From Paenibacillus ginsengarvi (GTDB taxonomy: Bacteria; Bacillota; Bacilli; Paenibacillales; NBRC-103111), in contig NZ_RBAH01000036.1 in the NCBI RefSeq assembly GCF_003626695.1, positions 1 through 64,000 of the forward strand: DNA of 64,000 nucleotides. Direction: 5' to 3'. The notes under the pieces were generated by a model. It worked only from the letters and a program-made list of their open reading frames with translations. It was not told the DNA's origin and searched no databases. Shown here piece after piece: positions 46,172 to 55,656 of the stretch (position 1 is the first letter of the stretch; every line of letters starts with the position of its first letter). Made by a program: the position numbers and the translations under genes.

Positions 46172-48388
46172 TTAGTCGTTCCGATAAACAGTTCTGGTGA
46201 CAGTGGACGTTAACCCGGATTTATTGGTTACCACAATTTTGATAGGATTTGCGCCTTTCTGCAAACTAACTGAGCTGGAAAATGTACCGCCATAGTTAGC
46301 GTACAGGAGTCGGTCATTTAAATATACAAATGGGTTGGGATCGTTTTTGTCGGTTACCGTACCCGTGACGGTAATCGAGGCCAAACTTGTCGTTTCGGGC
46401 AAATACCCTAAAGTAATGACAGGCGCCGATACTTCGTAACGAATCGATCTGGTGACGGTTGTCATTTTGCCGTTTTTGTTTTCTGCTCTGAAGGTGATGA
46501 TATTATCGCCTTCGGTAAGAGTGATTTCTTTGCTAAACGTGCTGTTGTAGGGAGCATACACCGCTTGGTCGTTGATATACACAGCAGGATTGGGATCGTT
46601 TTTGTCCGTTACTTTTCCGGAGACTGTTACTCGATTCAATTGTGTGGATTCCGGAACATAGTTGATGACAAGAGTCGGTCCGCCAGCGGTGAATGTAATT
46701 GACCTGGTAACAGTCGTTATTTTACCGTCCTTGTTTTGTGCTTTGAAGATGATTGTATTTTCGCCTTCGGTAAGCGTAATTTCTTTGCTGAACGATTTGT
46801 CGTAGGACAGATACACCGCTTGGTCGTTAATATAAACAGCAGGATTGGGATCGTTTTTGTCCGTTACTTTTCCGGAGACCGTTACTGTATTCAATTGTGT
46901 AGATTCCGGGACAGAATTAACGACAAGAGCAGGACCATTGTTGTTGAAGGTAATCGATTTGGTAACGGTTGTTATTTTACCGTTCTTGTTCTGTGCTTTG
47001 AAGGTGATTGTATTATTGCCTTCGTCAAGAGTAAGTTCTTTGCTGAACGAATTGTCGTAAGACATATACACAGCTTGGTCATTGATATAAACAACAGGAT
47101 TGGGATCGTTTTTATCCGTTACTTTCCCGGAAACCGTTACTGTATTCAATTGTGTAGATTCCGGAATAGAATTAACGACAAGAGCAGGTCCGTTAGCAGT
47201 GAAGCTTACCTTTTTGGTCACCAGGCTTTCTTTATTTTTGTCATTTTTCGCTTTGAAAGTAAGCGTATTTTCCCCTTCTTCGAGTGTAACGGTTTTGCTG
47301 AAAGTACCATCCCAACTTACATACAGTACTTCATCGTTCAGATAAACAACCGGCTTGGAGTCGGAGGCGTCTTTTACTGAACCGGACAATTTTAACTCTG
47401 CAGCGCTTACTGTAGCAGGCACATCGTTAATCGTTAGCGATGGTGCCCCAACCTTAAATGTTACTTTCTTTTCAACAGAATTCGTTTTGCCGCTTGGCAG
47501 TTTGGCAGCTACGGTAACCGTATGTTCCCCTTCCTGCTCGAACAAAACTCCTTCCTTAAACGAGCCGTCTGTAAGAGCGGCCGGTTTTCCGTTTATCGTT
47601 ACTTTGGCATCGCGGCTAGTTTTGCCGGACACATATACCGTACCGTCCGAGGTCGTATCGGGAACAGTAACCTCAAGTGCCGGACCGTCCATTTGATCAT
47701 GGGCGGAAGATTTGATGACTTTATATAAAAGGGTTGCGACTTCTGCGCGCGTAATCTCTTTATTCGGCCTGAATGTCCGGTCGGAATAGCCGTCGATGAG
47801 CTTCTTCTCCGTTGCAATTGCCACGTAGTCGCGCAGACCGATTGATATATCGCTTACATCGCGGAACGTATAGGACAAAATATTGGGATTCACTAAATCA
47901 TTGGAGCCCAGCCCCATCACTTTAACAAGAGCAACAGCGACGTCTTCGCGAGTCGCTTTTGTTTCAGGACTAAAGAAAGCCCGACCGCGAGGAGGGTAAT
48001 AACCGGTCAGAAATTCTTTGGTGGATTCGATATAACTATAAGACCAGCTGCTCTTATCTACATCGGAATAAGTAGGGTCGGCAGGGCTTTGCAAAGATAA
48101 TGAGAAAGTTAATGCGATTAGCTTGGCGAATTCTTCACGGGTGATGGATTTATCCGGTTGAAACGAAGAATCCTCATATCCCGACAAAATACCTTTCCGC
48201 GCCATGTCCTGAATGGCTTCCGATGCCCAATGATCTTGTTTGAGGTCAATAAAAACAATGTTCTGGTTAATGGTTCCGCCGTTTACAGCTTGATTTTGTA
48301 ACACATTAGTGTCGGCGAACGCCAAGCTGGGCAATTGAATCATGGATAGCATCAAAAGACAAACTAAAAGTCTTTTAAATAAGGCCAC
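46172..48388 (-). CDS. S-layer-homology domain surface protein with six Ig-like repeats
   Basis: Secreted, wall-bound protein (738 aa). A signal peptide (about residues 1-25, MLSMIQLPSLAFA) is followed by three SLH domains (about 44-235; SLH motifs FIDLKQDHWASEAIQDM, SYSDVD-type and ITRAEVATLLYKVI), which anchor proteins to pyruvylated wall polymer, and then six tandem beta-sandwich repeats of about 85 aa (each starting near P-x-L-x-V and holding VSGKVTDKNDPNPxVYIND). The inner repeats are nearly identical. No enzymatic domain is visible. GTG start after aaggatga. Base composition is more A/T-rich than its neighbours. It is not at this locus in B. subtilis. Confidence 0.88.
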   Translation of the reverse strand: MALFKRLLVCLLMLSMIQLPSLAFADTNVLQNQAVNGGTINQNIVFIDLKQDHWASEAIQDMARKGILSGYEDSSFQPDKSITREEFAKLIALTFSLSLQSPADPTYSDVDKSSWSYSYIESTKEFLTGYYPPRGRAFFSPETKATREDVAVALVKVMGLGSNDLVNPNILSYTFRDVSDISIGLRDYVAIATEKKLIDGYSDRTFRPNKEITRAEVATLLYKVIKSSAHDQMDGPALEVTVPDTTSDGTVYVSGKTSRDAKVTINGKPAALTDGSFKEGVLFEQEGEHTVTVAAKLPSGKTNSVEKKVTFKVGAPSLTINDVPATVSAAELKLSGSVKDASDSKPVVYLNDEVLYVSWDGTFSKTVTLEEGENTLTFKAKNDKNKESLVTKKVSFTANGPALVVNSIPESTQLNTVTVSGKVTDKNDPNPVVYINDQAVYMSYDNSFSKELTLDEGNNTITFKAQNKNGKITTVTKSITFNNNGPALVVNSVPESTQLNTVTVSGKVTDKNDPNPAVYINDQAVYLSYDKSFSKEITLTEGENTIIFKAQNKDGKITTVTRSITFTAGGPTLVINYVPESTQLNRVTVSGKVTDKNDPNPAVYINDQAVYAPYNSTFSKEITLTEGDNIITFRAENKNGKMTTVTRSIRYEVSAPVITLGYLPETTSLASITVTGTVTDKNDPNPFVYLNDRLLYANYGGTFSSSVSLQKGANPIKIVVTNKSGLTSTVTRTVYRND
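46337..47117 (-). repeat. Tandem 255-bp repeats inside the surface-protein gene
   Basis: The string gggatcgtttttgtc (or a one-base variant) recurs at 46337, 46592, 46847 and 47102, exactly 255 bases apart, and the flanking bases are highly similar. This equals 85 codons, one Ig-like domain. The copies can recombine or confuse assembly. Confidence 0.85.
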
Positions 48389-48516
48389 GTTGAATCATCC
48401 TTTCAGAGTTCGTTGTATTTGTTTGGCGACAAAATGTCGCTCCTCCCTTTCTTCAAATTTTCGAAATAACTACCGTTAGACTCATCAAACATATGCCAAA
48501 AGGCCTAAACAATTCC

Positions 48517-48545
48517 ATGTTAAACCAAGAAACCAAATGGGTCAA
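48517..48545 (-). promoter_or_regulatory. Candidate promoter of the surface-protein gene
   Basis: Minus strand TTGACC (48540-48545), 17 bases, TAACAT (48517-48522). The 130-base leader also holds a small gcgaca-aaa-tgtcgc hairpin (48426-48440). Confidence 0.5.
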
Positions 48546-48607
48546 TGTGGAAACTGCGCCTCATTCTCGCTCTACAAAATATTCATATATGAAATCGATT
48601 GCAAGAT

Positions 48608-48637
48608 TTGACGAACGGGCTATCTAGCATTTACGAT
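48608..48637 (+). promoter_or_regulatory. Promoter of the GbsR/MarR-type regulator gene
   Basis: TTGACG (48608-48613), 18 bases, TACGAT (48632-48637). Confidence 0.55.
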
Positions 48638-48640
48638 TAG

Positions 48641-48664
48641 ATCGTTAATATGATTTTTAACGAT
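48641..48664 (+). promoter_or_regulatory. Palindromic operator before the regulator gene
   Basis: ATCGTTAA (48641-48648) and TTAACGAT (48657-48664) are a perfect inverted repeat with eight bases between, placed at the expected transcription start. Its place suggests autorepression by the regulator encoded next to it. Confidence 0.6.
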
Positions 48665-48689
48665 GTAAACGCTAATGGGGGAAAACGAT

Positions 48690-49217
48690 GTGGGAGAAAG
48701 CGAGTTCGAGCGCTTCCGGTCCGAGTGGACCGAAAGGATGGCGCTGCTGTTCGAGGAAAGCGGAACGAGTCCGCTTGTCGGACGCATATACGCGCTGCTG
48801 ATGAGCTCTCCCGAGCCGGTCAGTTTGCAGCTCATGTCCGAAAAACTCGGCGTAACGAAAGCGGCTGTCAGCATTCAAGTACGGACGCTTGAACGATACG
48901 GGCATTGTATGAAACTGCCGAGGGGGAAAGATCGTAAAGACTACTATTGTATCCCCGAGGATCATTTGCAGGCATCGATGCGCATGGTGACGACCCGTCT
49001 TCATTCCGAAATGAATTATATTGAGGAGACGCTGCGTAAGATGCCCGATCCGGACCGGCAGGCGCCAAACGAGCAAAAGTCGCTTCAGGTGCTTCGGCAG
49101 CGGTATTCCGAGCTGCTAGCGTTTTACCGTGTTGTGTTTCGCCGGCTGGAAGGGGTAGAGGAGGAGATGGAGCGGTTAATTGCGGATCTGCGCGCCCAGC
49201 CGGAACAAGACAGGTAG
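48690..49217 (+). CDS. GbsR/MarR-type transcriptional regulator
   Basis: Winged-helix regulator (175 aa from the chosen start). The helix-turn-helix reads SPEPVSLQLMSEKLGVTKAA, then VSIQVRTLERYG, with the wing KLPRGKDRKDYY; the N- and C-terminal helices would form the dimer. It resembles GbsR-like MarR regulators of solute or drug transport. GTG at 48690, seven bases after ggggga, is preferred to ATG at 48675, which has no site. It is 166 bases upstream of the RND pump and is its likely regulator; the effector is unknown. Confidence 0.85.
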   Translation: MGESEFERFRSEWTERMALLFEESGTSPLVGRIYALLMSSPEPVSLQLMSEKLGVTKAAVSIQVRTLERYGHCMKLPRGKDRKDYYCIPEDHLQASMRMVTTRLHSEMNYIEETLRKMPDPDRQAPNEQKSLQVLRQRYSELLAFYRVVFRRLEGVEEEMERLIADLRAQPEQDR

Positions 49218-49383
49218 CGCCGGAGGAAGAAACCGGTCTTAGGTCTAGGTTTGATTTACAGCCGCAGACCATGTTGCGGTCAGCCGTTCGCTCTTACAAT
49301 AAACAATGGGAATACATAGAAGGACTACAGCACGTTAGGAGACAGAACAGTAAGCAAGAGCGTAATAGGAGGGATGGAACCGA

Positions 49384-52300
49384 ATGAATCGCTTGACCGA
49401 TTTTTCCATGAAAAACATAGCGGCGGTCATCATTTTGATTTTGCTGCTGTCCATCGGGGGAAGTTTTGCGGCCACCAGTCTTAAGGTCGAAAGCATGCCG
49501 GATATTACGCTTCCGATGGTATTTGTAACGACTTCGTACAAGGCGCCTCCGAAAGATGTATTGGAGCAAGTGACGAAACCGCTTGAAAAAGCGATTGCGG
49601 GCACAAAGGGACTCAAAAATCTCGTTTCCAGCTCGAGCGACAATTTCTCGCAAATTACGGTGGAGCTGGATCAGGGCGTCAAGCTGGACGATGCAAAGAA
49701 AGACATAGAGAGCCTGGTCGCCAACGTCAGCTTGCCGCAAAGCGCGGAGAAGCCCAAGGTTGCGACGTTCGGTTTCGCTTCCCAGCCGGTTTATTATTTG
49801 GCCGTCTACGGCGAAAACAATATGAACCAGACCGAGCTGGAGAAGCTGTATAAAGACATCATCCTGCCCGGCTTCAACGGGATTAGCGGCATCGACCACG
49901 TCGACTCGGTCGGCAACAACGAAGCTCAGATCTCGATTCGGCTCGATGCGAACGCCTTGAACCAATACGGGCTGTCGCCATCGGACGTATCGGATATGAT
50001 CAAAGCGGCTTTGATGTCGAGCCCAGCCGGAACGGTCGAGTTCGAAGGACGAAGCCAGATGGTTCGCGTACGCGGCCAAATCGATACCGTATACAACCTG
50101 GAAAATACGCCGCTGCGCACGGCGAAAGGCGAAACGCTGCTGTTGAAGCAAATCGCAAAAGTCGCCTCTGTCACGGAATCTCCGTTTATCGCCAGACTGA
50201 ACGGCGTGGCAGCGATCGGGATTCAACTGTACAAGACGAAGGATGCGAATGCGGTCGAGTTCGGCAATGCGGCGGATGTGCTCATCGCAGGCTGGGAGAA
50301 GACACTCCCGAACATCAAGTTTTTGTCCGTCTACAATGCCGCGACCGATATCAAGCACTCCATCGACGGCATGGTACGCGAGGGCGGCCTCGGAGCCGTT
50401 CTGGCCTCGCTCATGATATTAATATTCCTTAGAAATATTCGGATGACATTTATCGTTTTGGTCTCGATTCCGCTTTCCATCCTCATTACGCTGTTATTTA
50501 TGTCCGGCCTCGATATTTCGCTGAACATCATGACGCTGGGCGGTATGGCGATAGCGGTCGGCCGGGTCGTCGACGACAGTATCGTTGTCATCGAGAACAT
50601 ATACAGCCAGCTGCAAAAAGCGCAGGAGCGCAACGAATCGGTCATCAAAATGGCGACGAAGCAAGTATCGGCAGCCATTACGTCCTCGACGATTACGACG
50701 GTCGGCGTATTTGCCCCGATCGCTTTCGTCAGCGGCATCCTCGGCGAAGTGTTTCGCCCGTTCGCTCTGACACTGGCCTGCGCGCTTCTGTCCTCGCTCA
50801 TCGTGGCGCTTACGGTTATCCCGATGCTGGCCAAGCTGATGGTTATGAAGCAGAAGAACATTCCGGTACACGACGAGACGAAGGTCGGCAAGCTGCTGAA
50901 AACGTACAAAAGCGTTCTTGTCTGGTCGTTAAAACATCGGATCAAAACACTGTTGCTCTCTTTTCTATTGTTCGTGTTGTCCCTCGTCTTGATTATTCCG
51001 CAGTTGGCGATGACGTTTATGCCGGAGAGTGAAGCCGACCGTCAAATGCTGTTTCAACTGCAATTGCCGCGCGAAACGTCGATGGAGACGATGAATGCGA
51101 AAGTGGATCAAATCGAAAAGCTGATGCAAAGCGAGAAAGACAGCGCCGGGCAGCCGAAGTTCACTTATATCGAATCGCTGATCGGTTACGATTTCGGCCA
51201 AGAACGGGTTCCTTACAAAGCTACGATCTTTACGGAAGTTAGCCAGAATACGAATGCCAAGGAAGCACTGGAATATTACAAAAAACTGTTTTTAAGCGAT
51301 ATGCCGAAAGAATCGCGTGTGGAAGGACAACTGCTGTCGTTCGGCGGAGACGGAGGCGGAGGGACGGACTTTTCCTACCTGCTGAAAGGCGACGATCTGC
51401 AAAATCTCGAATACGCAGCCGGCTTGATTAAGGAAAAGATGACGTCCTTCCCTGAGCTGCTCGATATTAAAGACTCGCTCGGCGATAAGAAAATGGAAGT
51501 CGAGGTGCTCGTCGACGCGGAGAAAGCAAGGGTGTACGGCCTGAGTCCGGCGCAGGTGACGGGAGCCGTCAACTCGTGGGTTCGCAAAGAAACGCTCGGA
51601 GACATCAAGCTCGACAACGTTACTTACGAAACGAAGCTGGAGCTCGATCGCAGCTTCAAGGATTCGCTTCAGGATATCGCGAACATTCCGCTCCGGACGC
51701 CGATCGGTCCTACGATTAACTTGAAGGACGTGGCCAAAGTCCGCGAGATCGACGCGCCTGTGGCGATAAGCCGCGAGAAGCAAACTCAGATTATGCAGGT
51801 TACGGCGAAAATCAACAACGTTGACAAAGGCGGCGTTTCGGCCAAAGTATCCGCCGAGCTCGACAAAGTCGATCTTCCGCCGGGTGTGAGCCGCCAGGTT
51901 AAGGGCGTATCCGACGATATTAATGAAAGCTTCGGTCAAATGTTCATGGCGATGGCGGCCTCCATCTTCATCGTGTATCTCGTCATGGTGCTTGCCTTCG
52001 GCAATGCCAGCGCGCCTTTCGCTATCCTGTTCTCGCTGCCTCTGGCCGCGATCGGCGGTTTGATCGGTCTGCTCGTGACGAAAGAATCGCTGAACATTAC
52101 ATCGCTTATCGGCTTCCTGATGCTGATCGGGATTGTCGTAACGAACGCCATCGTGTTAATTGACCGCGTGCAGCAGCTGCGGGAGCAAAACTATTCCGTT
52201 CATGACGCCTTGATCGAGGGCAGCATGACCCGGATGAGACCGATCATTATGACCGCAGGCGCAACCGTATTTGCTCTAATGCCGCTTGCGCTCGGCCTGT

Positions 52301-52494
52301 CGAAAGGGACGATTATTTCGAAGGGGCTCGCCGTCGTCGTTATCGGCGGACTCACGACCTCGACGCTGCTGACCTTGCTCGTCGTTCCGGTTGTGTACGA
52401 TCTGATCCATTCGTTTAAAAATCGCATATCCCGGATGTTCCACCGCAAGTCGAAAAAGGCGGCTGCCGCCACTCCGGACAACGTGTCCGTGTAA
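49384..52494 (+). CDS. RND-family efflux transporter (SwrC/AcrB-like)
   Basis: Proton-driven exporter of 1036 aa. N-terminal membrane helix (IAAVIILILLLSIGGSFAA), two large extracytoplasmic parts, and membrane helix groups at about 340-480 and 860-1010. The proton-relay Asp pair is present in VGRVVDDSIVVIENIY. Closest in kind to B. subtilis SwrC, which exports the lipopeptide surfactin, and to HAE1 pumps. ATG at 49384 after aggagg. It is followed by a membrane-fusion lipoprotein and a secreted protein in the same direction. The substrate cannot be read from sequence. Confidence 0.92.
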   Translation: MNRLTDFSMKNIAAVIILILLLSIGGSFAATSLKVESMPDITLPMVFVTTSYKAPPKDVLEQVTKPLEKAIAGTKGLKNLVSSSSDNFSQITVELDQGVKLDDAKKDIESLVANVSLPQSAEKPKVATFGFASQPVYYLAVYGENNMNQTELEKLYKDIILPGFNGISGIDHVDSVGNNEAQISIRLDANALNQYGLSPSDVSDMIKAALMSSPAGTVEFEGRSQMVRVRGQIDTVYNLENTPLRTAKGETLLLKQIAKVASVTESPFIARLNGVAAIGIQLYKTKDANAVEFGNAADVLIAGWEKTLPNIKFLSVYNAATDIKHSIDGMVREGGLGAVLASLMILIFLRNIRMTFIVLVSIPLSILITLLFMSGLDISLNIMTLGGMAIAVGRVVDDSIVVIENIYSQLQKAQERNESVIKMATKQVSAAITSSTITTVGVFAPIAFVSGILGEVFRPFALTLACALLSSLIVALTVIPMLAKLMVMKQKNIPVHDETKVGKLLKTYKSVLVWSLKHRIKTLLLSFLLFVLSLVLIIPQLAMTFMPESEADRQMLFQLQLPRETSMETMNAKVDQIEKLMQSEKDSAGQPKFTYIESLIGYDFGQERVPYKATIFTEVSQNTNAKEALEYYKKLFLSDMPKESRVEGQLLSFGGDGGGGTDFSYLLKGDDLQNLEYAAGLIKEKMTSFPELLDIKDSLGDKKMEVEVLVDAEKARVYGLSPAQVTGAVNSWVRKETLGDIKLDNVTYETKLELDRSFKDSLQDIANIPLRTPIGPTINLKDVAKVREIDAPVAISREKQTQIMQVTAKINNVDKGGVSAKVSAELDKVDLPPGVSRQVKGVSDDINESFGQMFMAMAASIFIVYLVMVLAFGNASAPFAILFSLPLAAIGGLIGLLVTKESLNITSLIGFLMLIGIVVTNAIVLIDRVQQLREQNYSVHDALIEGSMTRMRPIIMTAGATVFALMPLALGLSKGTIISKGLAVVVIGGLTTSTLLTLLVVPVVYDLIHSFKNRISRMFHRKSKKAAAATPDNVSV

Positions 52495-52502
52495 AAGACT
52501 AG

Positions 52503-52519
52503 GCCCCACTTTGTGGGGC
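52503..52519 (+). other. Hairpin between RND and MFP genes
   Basis: gccccac-ttt-gtggggc, seven-base GC-rich stem without T run; it may protect or tune the mRNA between the two genes. Confidence 0.5.
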
Positions 52520-52542
52520 TCCTTAAAGGAGTTAAGGCGAAA

Positions 52543-53808
52543 ATGAGACAAAAAAGGCTGAAAAGCAATTCGGTAAGCGGCGGCGTGAAAATAGCGGCGA
52601 CCCTCGTGCTAACTGTCGCCGTCGCGGTCGGCTGCACGGCGGGACCTAAGCCGGAGGTTCCGGCAGCGGCCCAAGAGCAAACGATCAAATCGGTCAAGGT
52701 GCAGAAGGTGGTCAAACAAAAAATCGGCGATCCGCTCGAGCAAGTCGCTGACGTCGTATCCGCCACGCAATTGGACGTCATGTCCAAGGCGAGCGGGGAA
52801 GTAAAGCAAATCTTGAAGCAGCGCGGGGAGCAGGTAGCGGCCGGTGATGTCATCCTGAAGCTCGATACGGTCGATATGCAGCTGCAGAAGGAAAAAGCCT
52901 CGCTTCAACTGAGCAGCAGCCAAGACGCGCTGAACAAGGCGAAGCAGGATTTGACCAACAGCAAAACGGAAATGGCAAACAGCGTGAAAAAAATGGAACA
53001 GGCGCTGCTTGACGTAACGAAGGCTTACAATAAAGCGAAAAATGATTATGATCAAGGGCTCATTGCCAAGCCGCAGCTCGATCAAGCCGAGACCGCCTGG
53101 AAAAACCAGACGATGGACCTCGATCTGCTGAAGCAAAAGCAAAAGACGCTTGATACGAGCGATAACTTGTCCGCTTTGGAATCGCAAGTCCAATCCGCCT
53201 CCTTGTCCATGAAGGAACTGGAGCGCAGCATGTCGAATCTGGAAGTGAAGGCTCCGATCGGCGGTATTCTGACTGAGCTTCCGATCATTGCCGGCATGAC
53301 GATCCAGCCGGGTGTGAAGGTCGGCCATATTCAGCAGTTCGATCCGATTTTGATCAAGGCGCAGCTTACGGAAAACTCGGCGAAGCTGGTCCGCGGCAAA
53401 CAAGAACTCATTTATTACATACCGGGAAGCGCGGAGAAGCCGAAAGCAAGAATCAAATATTTGTCCGATTCGATGGATACGCAGAGCAAATCGTACGAGC
53501 TGGAGCTGGAGGTTGCGAATACGAACGGTCAACTGAAGCCGGGAACGAAGGTGCAGATTCAGTTGACGACCGAGCAGGAGCAGATCGTCGTTACCGTTCC
53601 GACGCTTAGCGTCGTTCGTGAGGGGGGAGACTCGTTCGTGTTCGTTCTGGTTGGAGATACAGTGGAGAAACGGAAAGTCGAGCTGGGCCGGCTCAGCGAA
53701 TTGAACCAGGAGGTCCTCTCCGGAGTCAAAGAAGGAGAGCAGCTCGTCGTATCCGGACAAAATCAGTTGAAGGATAAAGAAAAGGTTCAGCTTGCCGAAA
53801 CGAAATAA
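52543..53808 (+). CDS. Membrane-fusion (periplasmic-adaptor-type) lipoprotein
   Basis: 421 aa. N terminus with basic and hydrophobic stretch and lipobox AVGC (AVAVGCTAG), so a lipoprotein on the outer face of the membrane. Barrel-sandwich/lipoyl halves (VMSKASGEVKQILKQRGEQV; NLEVKAPIGGILTELP) flank a long coiled-coil hairpin (about residues 115-225, QLQKEKASLQLSSSQDALNK onward), then beta-barrel and membrane-proximal domains (GTKVQIQLT, VPTLSVVREGG). Adaptor of the RND pump just upstream. ATG at 52543 after aaaggag; 48 bases behind the pump. Confidence 0.92.
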   Translation: MRQKRLKSNSVSGGVKIAATLVLTVAVAVGCTAGPKPEVPAAAQEQTIKSVKVQKVVKQKIGDPLEQVADVVSATQLDVMSKASGEVKQILKQRGEQVAAGDVILKLDTVDMQLQKEKASLQLSSSQDALNKAKQDLTNSKTEMANSVKKMEQALLDVTKAYNKAKNDYDQGLIAKPQLDQAETAWKNQTMDLDLLKQKQKTLDTSDNLSALESQVQSASLSMKELERSMSNLEVKAPIGGILTELPIIAGMTIQPGVKVGHIQQFDPILIKAQLTENSAKLVRGKQELIYYIPGSAEKPKARIKYLSDSMDTQSKSYELELEVANTNGQLKPGTKVQIQLTTEQEQIVVTVPTLSVVREGGDSFVFVLVGDTVEKRKVELGRLSELNQEVLSGVKEGEQLVVSGQNQLKDKEKVQLAETK

Positions 53809-53832
53809 GACTTTTGGAACGGAGGAACTTCT

Positions 53833-55572
53833 TTGAAACCGACATGGAAGAAATCTATATCAGCCGCCTTACTGAGCGTTTCGCTCGTCATGACGGCCTC
53901 TCCGGCCGCGTTGCTCGCAGCCGAGGCGGGCGCTGTGGCGCAAAGCGTCAGAGGGGAATATGCGTTAACTCAATCGGTGCGAGCCGACGTCAAAAGCATC
54001 AGCAGCGAACGTGCAGGCGACAGTACCCGAATCGGAGCGGTCGTTCGTTTGTACAATGAAGGCGGGCGCGTCACCCGGGTACCGGATTATGAGCTGCGTA
54101 TCAAAACGACGAACGGGCTGGAATATACGCTGCAACCGAGCGCCACGAACGCCAGGGCGATTCAAGCGAAGGAGAAAGTCGAACTCAGCTACATGCTGAC
54201 TCTCGATGACGGGAATACGACCGAGATCGCCGAGCTGAGCTGGGTAGAAGTGGACGAATATGTGTATCCGCGAAAGGAAACGCCTGTCCTGAATGTGCCT
54301 GTAACGGGGACCGTCTGGCATGGCGCCGACTCCGAAATTGCGGACCCGGCCATGATGAAGGTGTGGGGCCAGCCGTTCCGGCTGCCCGTCCTCTCCGATA
54401 CGCTGCAATATACGCCGGTAACGCTGGTTAATGAGAAGACGCCGCAAGGTCCCGTAACGGTGATTACGCTTATCGCCGAAAATACGGGCACGCTGACCGA
54501 GACGGTGCCTAACTTCAATATCGACGGAAAAGCCGACAACCGCTCGTTTGCCGGGCAGCGCGCGGAGAAAGAAGTGACGCTGAAGCCGGGTGAGAAGAAA
54601 TATATGCATTACGGCATACTGGCTGAAAACGGCGTCGTTTTGACCAGCCTGAACGTGCTGACACCGGAATCGTTCGTGCAGCTCGGAGCCGACAACAAGC
54701 CGGCTGTAGAATCGTACGCCGTAGGGCGGCTTAGCATAGCTTTGCCGTCAAACGATACGATCAGTGCCGAGATGCTTCCGGCTTACGAGCTTCGCAACCG
54801 TATCGTGTTCGACCCGCTTAACAAGCTGGTCGACAAGGAGACGGAAGTGTCGCTCGTCGACCTGAGTATGAACGAGTCCGAGACGGCCGGTTATAAAACG
54901 ATCATCGCCAAGTTTATAGTTAAAAATACGGGCGAGAATCCGGTGCCGCTTCCAGCATTCCAGGCCGAGCTGAGAAACGCCGAAGGATACCGATATACGG
55001 GCTCCCGGCAAACCGTTGTCTCCGAGCAGCTTGCGCCGAAGCTCGCTTACCTGGTGAATTATGCGTTCGCCGTGCCTTCCTCGGAAACGGGCGAGAATCT
55101 GCTTATGAAGCTTCAGGACGGCCAAACGATCGCACCGTACAACATTCCGATCGCCGGCTTCAAGACGGCCGTTGCAACAAAAGAAGCAGAGGGCAATACA
55201 GAGAACAATGTGCTTTCCTTTTATCCGTATAGCGTAAAGCTGAACAGCTGGGCGCTCGCGGCTCAAGGCGGGCCGGCAGGCTATACGTACAAGCTGAAGC
55301 TGGATACGGACATTACGACTGTTGACGACGTTGTCGCCGGAGCCGGGGCAGCCAATATGAAGCTCGAGCTGCACGACACGCTCGGCCGTATGATCGCCTC
55401 CGAGACGGTCCCGTTATCCGGTATGAACAAGCTCATTAGCGGTGCACAATTTATCATGTTCCAAAATCTGCGTACCGACCAATTCGAATGGCCGCTTACG
55501 CTCAAAATTTACGAATCGATTCAGACGCCTGCCGGAGAAGCGAAGCGGCTGGTCGCTACGCTCAAGCAATAG
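53833..55572 (+). CDS. Secreted protein with four beta-sandwich repeats, unknown function
   Basis: 579 aa; I do not recognise the family. A signal peptide (about residues 1-30, cut near LLAAEA) is followed by four units of related build. Units 1-3 contain a line like VRLYNEGGRVTRVPDYELRI, LIAENTGTLTETVPNFNI or KFIVKNTGENPVPLPAFQAEL, then a Tyr/Gly strand and E-K-x-L/Y-M-L-type strand. Unit 4 (YSVKLNSWALAAQ...) is more divergent. This looks like Ig-like or CARDB-type folds. TTG start after ggagg, 24 bases behind the MFP gene, so it is probably the third gene of the pump operon. It could be an extracellular partner of the pump, but that is inference. Confidence 0.75.
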   Translation: MKPTWKKSISAALLSVSLVMTASPAALLAAEAGAVAQSVRGEYALTQSVRADVKSISSERAGDSTRIGAVVRLYNEGGRVTRVPDYELRIKTTNGLEYTLQPSATNARAIQAKEKVELSYMLTLDDGNTTEIAELSWVEVDEYVYPRKETPVLNVPVTGTVWHGADSEIADPAMMKVWGQPFRLPVLSDTLQYTPVTLVNEKTPQGPVTVITLIAENTGTLTETVPNFNIDGKADNRSFAGQRAEKEVTLKPGEKKYMHYGILAENGVVLTSLNVLTPESFVQLGADNKPAVESYAVGRLSIALPSNDTISAEMLPAYELRNRIVFDPLNKLVDKETEVSLVDLSMNESETAGYKTIIAKFIVKNTGENPVPLPAFQAELRNAEGYRYTGSRQTVVSEQLAPKLAYLVNYAFAVPSSETGENLLMKLQDGQTIAPYNIPIAGFKTAVATKEAEGNTENNVLSFYPYSVKLNSWALAAQGGPAGYTYKLKLDTDITTVDDVVAGAGAANMKLELHDTLGRMIASETVPLSGMNKLISGAQFIMFQNLRTDQFEWPLTLKIYESIQTPAGEAKRLVATLKQ

Positions 55573-55604
55573 GACGAAAATGGATAAACCGTCAAGACAA
55601 TTGG

Positions 55605-55632
55605 AACCCGGCTCACCAGAGCCGGGTTTTTC
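55605..55632 (+). terminator. Terminator of the pump operon
   Basis: aacccggctc-acca-gagccgggtt, ten-base stem, then T6. Confidence 0.92.
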
Positions 55633-55656
55633 CACGTTTCATCCCGTTTTTTTATG

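Noticed and set aside
46337-47117. Regularly spaced repeats considered as CRISPR
   Set aside because: Repeat and 'spacer' are both inside one open coding frame with a 255-base period, far from CRISPR spacing, and no cas genes are near.
46736-47380. Plus-strand frames with repeated peptides opposite the SLH protein
   Set aside because: The peptide repeats only mirror the 255-bp repeats of the real gene on the minus strand.
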